This document shows positions 61,476 to 64,000 of a DNA stretch of 64,000 bases, one piece after another. A model generated the notes under the pieces. That model made no database searches. It was not told where the DNA came from and saw nothing but the letters and a program-made list of their open reading frames with translations. Source of the stretch: Melitaea cinxia (lineage: Eukaryota > Arthropoda > Insecta > Lepidoptera > Nymphalidae); contig NC_059419.1 in assembly GCF_905220565.1 (NCBI RefSeq), forward strand, positions 7,059,326 to 7,123,325, in the 5' to 3' direction. Each line of letters begins with the position of its first letter. The stretch's first letter is position 1. The translations under genes and the position numbers were made by a program.

Positions 61476-64000
61476 TGAACTGAAGAAAGCGTAGAACGAA
61501 ATCATCGAAATTTTTAAGCATTAGACAGTAACCTACATATACAATACATAAATCATATTTAATTTATTTTAGCAATATGTCCCCCGAACGATACAATTTT
61601 AGGGACCTTAGAACATACAATGCCAGCATATTATTAGTGCGTATAACTTATAACCGAACCCCCTACAATGCGGATGTTTATAGAAGACAGTCTTCGCAGC
61701 AATCTTTGTACAGCTACAGCATCGGACACCCGACAATTATTGGAGTTGTGTGCTCTATAGAGACCATTAATCATGGACCATTGATTGACATATGACAGGT
61801 ATATCCGTACTTCCATTCTGAGATACTTCAGAATAGGCAGCAGTCATTTCATTATATTATCTATTCTTCCGATTTAGAGCTATAAGTTCAAATTAAAATA
61901 TTAATTTAGCCAAAACCAACCGAGTGCATTATTCAACCGATTTAGACTTTCATAATTAGAATTCCTATAGCGAGCTAATTTTTTCAGCTGCAGCTTGCTA
62001 GCTTCTTTATCAAATAAGATCGCTACTGGCTACTAACTAATCCAATTAATGAATGTGGCCGATATTACAATTGTCCACAACAATGTATATTTTGTCCCAA
62101 ATTCCCAATCCTCCCACTTTGAAGAAGAGAGACTTGAGTATTCATGAAAAAGTGACGAATAAAAATGTAGCAGCAGGGAGAGTATCAAGAATTCCAAACA
62201 AAGCTTATAAATTTCTAAAGCGTACAAGCTCAATATTAGAGTGTGTCGTCTGAATGTATAAATTTGAAATTCATTCGCACGCTGCAGGCCAAATTTTGTA
62301 AAGCATGCATGTATGCATACATTAGCAGCCCAAACCGAGTTTCATTTCCTATCAATTTAGAGCGGTTCGTATGTGTTTGCTACTAAATCACGGTATCGCT
62401 ACGTGAAAATAGGAAACAATATAGTAACGAAATCACAAATGACAATGTATTAGAAATAATAACAACATTTGCATCACAATGAGCATTTATATAGATATAT
62501 AAATGACCTTAACGAGATAATTAAATTTTCTCGACTACAACACTGCCGTAATACTTCTTTCATTCCTGTCTATTATATTTATATGATGACAAACATTAAG
62601 AGCTGCTGAGGTTTTTGCTGGTAGGCTAAAGAATTATCTCATTACTTATAAGAAAAAAGTGTAGCAATAAACAAGAGCATATATATTATTATTTATAAAA
62701 ATTTAATCGTCTGTAAATTTTAGAAGTATAGATACGTCTAATCTAATGAAATGGTGGTCGCCCAGTGGTCGAAATTCGATCATAATTTAAATTATAAGTT
62801 TGAACATTATTAAGGTTCTGTTGTCAAAGACTATACTTTTATAATAATAAACAAAATGCGTACATATGCGTGTGTGTGTCAAATACATGGTAATGTGTGT
62901 AATGTCTTTTTATTGATTTAAATCAATAAAAAAACATTGTATGCAATTTTTATGCATAATTTTAAGAAAATACTAGCATTCTGCACTCTTTCTATATAAA
63001 CTATCGGTCTGCAAAATTTCATACTCCTCCGTCCACGCAATTTTCATAAAAAGGGATAAGAGGTTTTTGCTTCCCGTATTAATATATAGATAATCGTCTA
63101 ATATACTAATATTCACAGTCGCATTTTAAAATGTAGAACGCTCAACTCAATCTATTGACTAAAAGACGTGTACCATATATAAACAGTGATAATTTTCAGC
63201 TTTAACCGTTCCCAACCTAGGCATAAACTCTTCATTTTATTAAATAATCTGGCCTTACAATCAGACAGATCAGACTGCTGACTGTTGAGCTGGGAGATTG
63301 TTATCGTTTATTTTATCTTTCACTTTTTAATTTAATTTTCATTTTTAATTAAGGTGTCTGTCCACGTTGTTTTAAAGTATTAATCAATTAATTCTCAGTT
63401 ATTGATTAATATATTATTATAAATATATATATTACACTACTAAGACAAAACTATTACATATATTTTTTTTTACATTGTTAATACTCCAATGGTGGCATAA
63501 GCGCGGTTAACATAGGCAAGGAGCAATATTACACAAGCGCCGTTGCCCATCTAACCACGATATCTTGTCACGAATAAAAAATAATAAATGTATACCAGGA
63601 TCTGGGTATAAGAGCATTTACAAGATATTATATATTTACACTGCATTTCTCACATTAATATCTAATGGAAATATACCGAAGAACAATAACGATTCGTCTC
63701 GTACTAAACGTTAAGTAAACAGTTCACGCTAATGAGAGCAAGGTGTCTGTTCGTGAAATTAGTTACGTAAATATACGAGAATTGAAATGTTTTATGTAAA
63801 TAATTGTTTTTTAATTTTTTATTATGTAGCGTTGATAGTGATTTTTTACTTACCTGATAGTGATTTTAGTACCTATTAGCTTTGCGCCACGGGTATAGCC
63901 GCGTTTGGCAGTAACTACATAGTTAAAATTTTGTTTAGTACATGTCTAATATATAAGTCTCATATTAAGAATTTTGTTAGTGCTTTTTTTTCTATTCCAA
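61476..64000. other. Intergenic, unassigned to window end
   Basis: No gene recognised. Open frames at 61577-61795 (plus) and 62053-62253 (plus) were inspected and lack family features. The last kilobase is AT-rich with simple repeats. Confidence 0.4.

Noticed and set aside
61577..61795. Open frames on both strands with balanced composition, preceded by TTTTAG and followed by CAG|GTATAT
   Set aside because: Could be an exon, but a stop lies immediately before the donor-like site and no family motif is seen.
1..64000. CRISPR arrays, rRNA genes, prokaryotic operons, integrated viral genomes
   Set aside because: None seen; the repeats lack regular spacers and all recognised coding sequence is eukaryotic host or retroelement.

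Overview
This is AT-rich insect nuclear DNA, most likely from a moth or butterfly. The evidence is intron-rich genes with canonical GT/AG junctions, tRNA-derived SINEs and short-poly(A) SINEs of the kind that crowd lepidopteran genomes, Helitron-like elements (TC start, hairpin, CTAG end), and non-LTR retrotransposon tails made of GATGAT repeats. No prokaryotic, viral, rRNA or CRISPR features were seen.

Two host genes can be read with confidence, both on the minus strand. (1) A two-exon gene at 2181-5211 encodes about 759 residues made of six consecutive MADF/Myb-SANT-like units, probably a chromatin or DNA-binding protein. (2) A 14-exon gene spanning 13442-51552 encodes an 836-residue M13 zinc metallopeptidase (neprilysin family), a type II membrane ectoenzyme. 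Every splice phase closes, and every catalytic residue can be seen: NAYY, HELTH, ENIAD, the His/Arg pair and a C-terminal CxxW. Its introns, above all the 19.2 kb intron 1, hold most of the mobile DNA in the window.

Layout. 1-1800: a dispersed 'TTAACCGACTTC' repeat, a 170-bp tandem array and a SINE. 2181-5211: the six-unit gene. 5345-13400: intergenic repeats, including a broken THAP-domain gene (8686-9450) and a tRNA-like repeat. 13442-19425: exons 14 to 5 of the peptidase. 20174-24528: a nearly intact but coding-defective Ty1/copia retrotransposon in intron 4, inserted into an older repeat. 25003-32083: exons 4, 3 and 2, with LINE and SINE remnants between them. 32084-51273: intron 1, with SINEs, LINE pieces, three inverted-repeat DNA elements and a large foldback structure carrying a LINE fragment. 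51274-51552: first coding exon. 51583-64000: upstream intergenic DNA with LINE, Helitron and MITE remnants and no recognisable gene.

The two genes show no sign of functional linkage. The most unusual items are the six-unit MADF/SANT protein, the foldback in intron 1 that would form a long hairpin if transcribed, the copia element whose LTRs are almost identical although its coding region has three breaks, the broken THAP gene, and a tRNA-like repeat that exists in palindrome-flanked and permuted forms.
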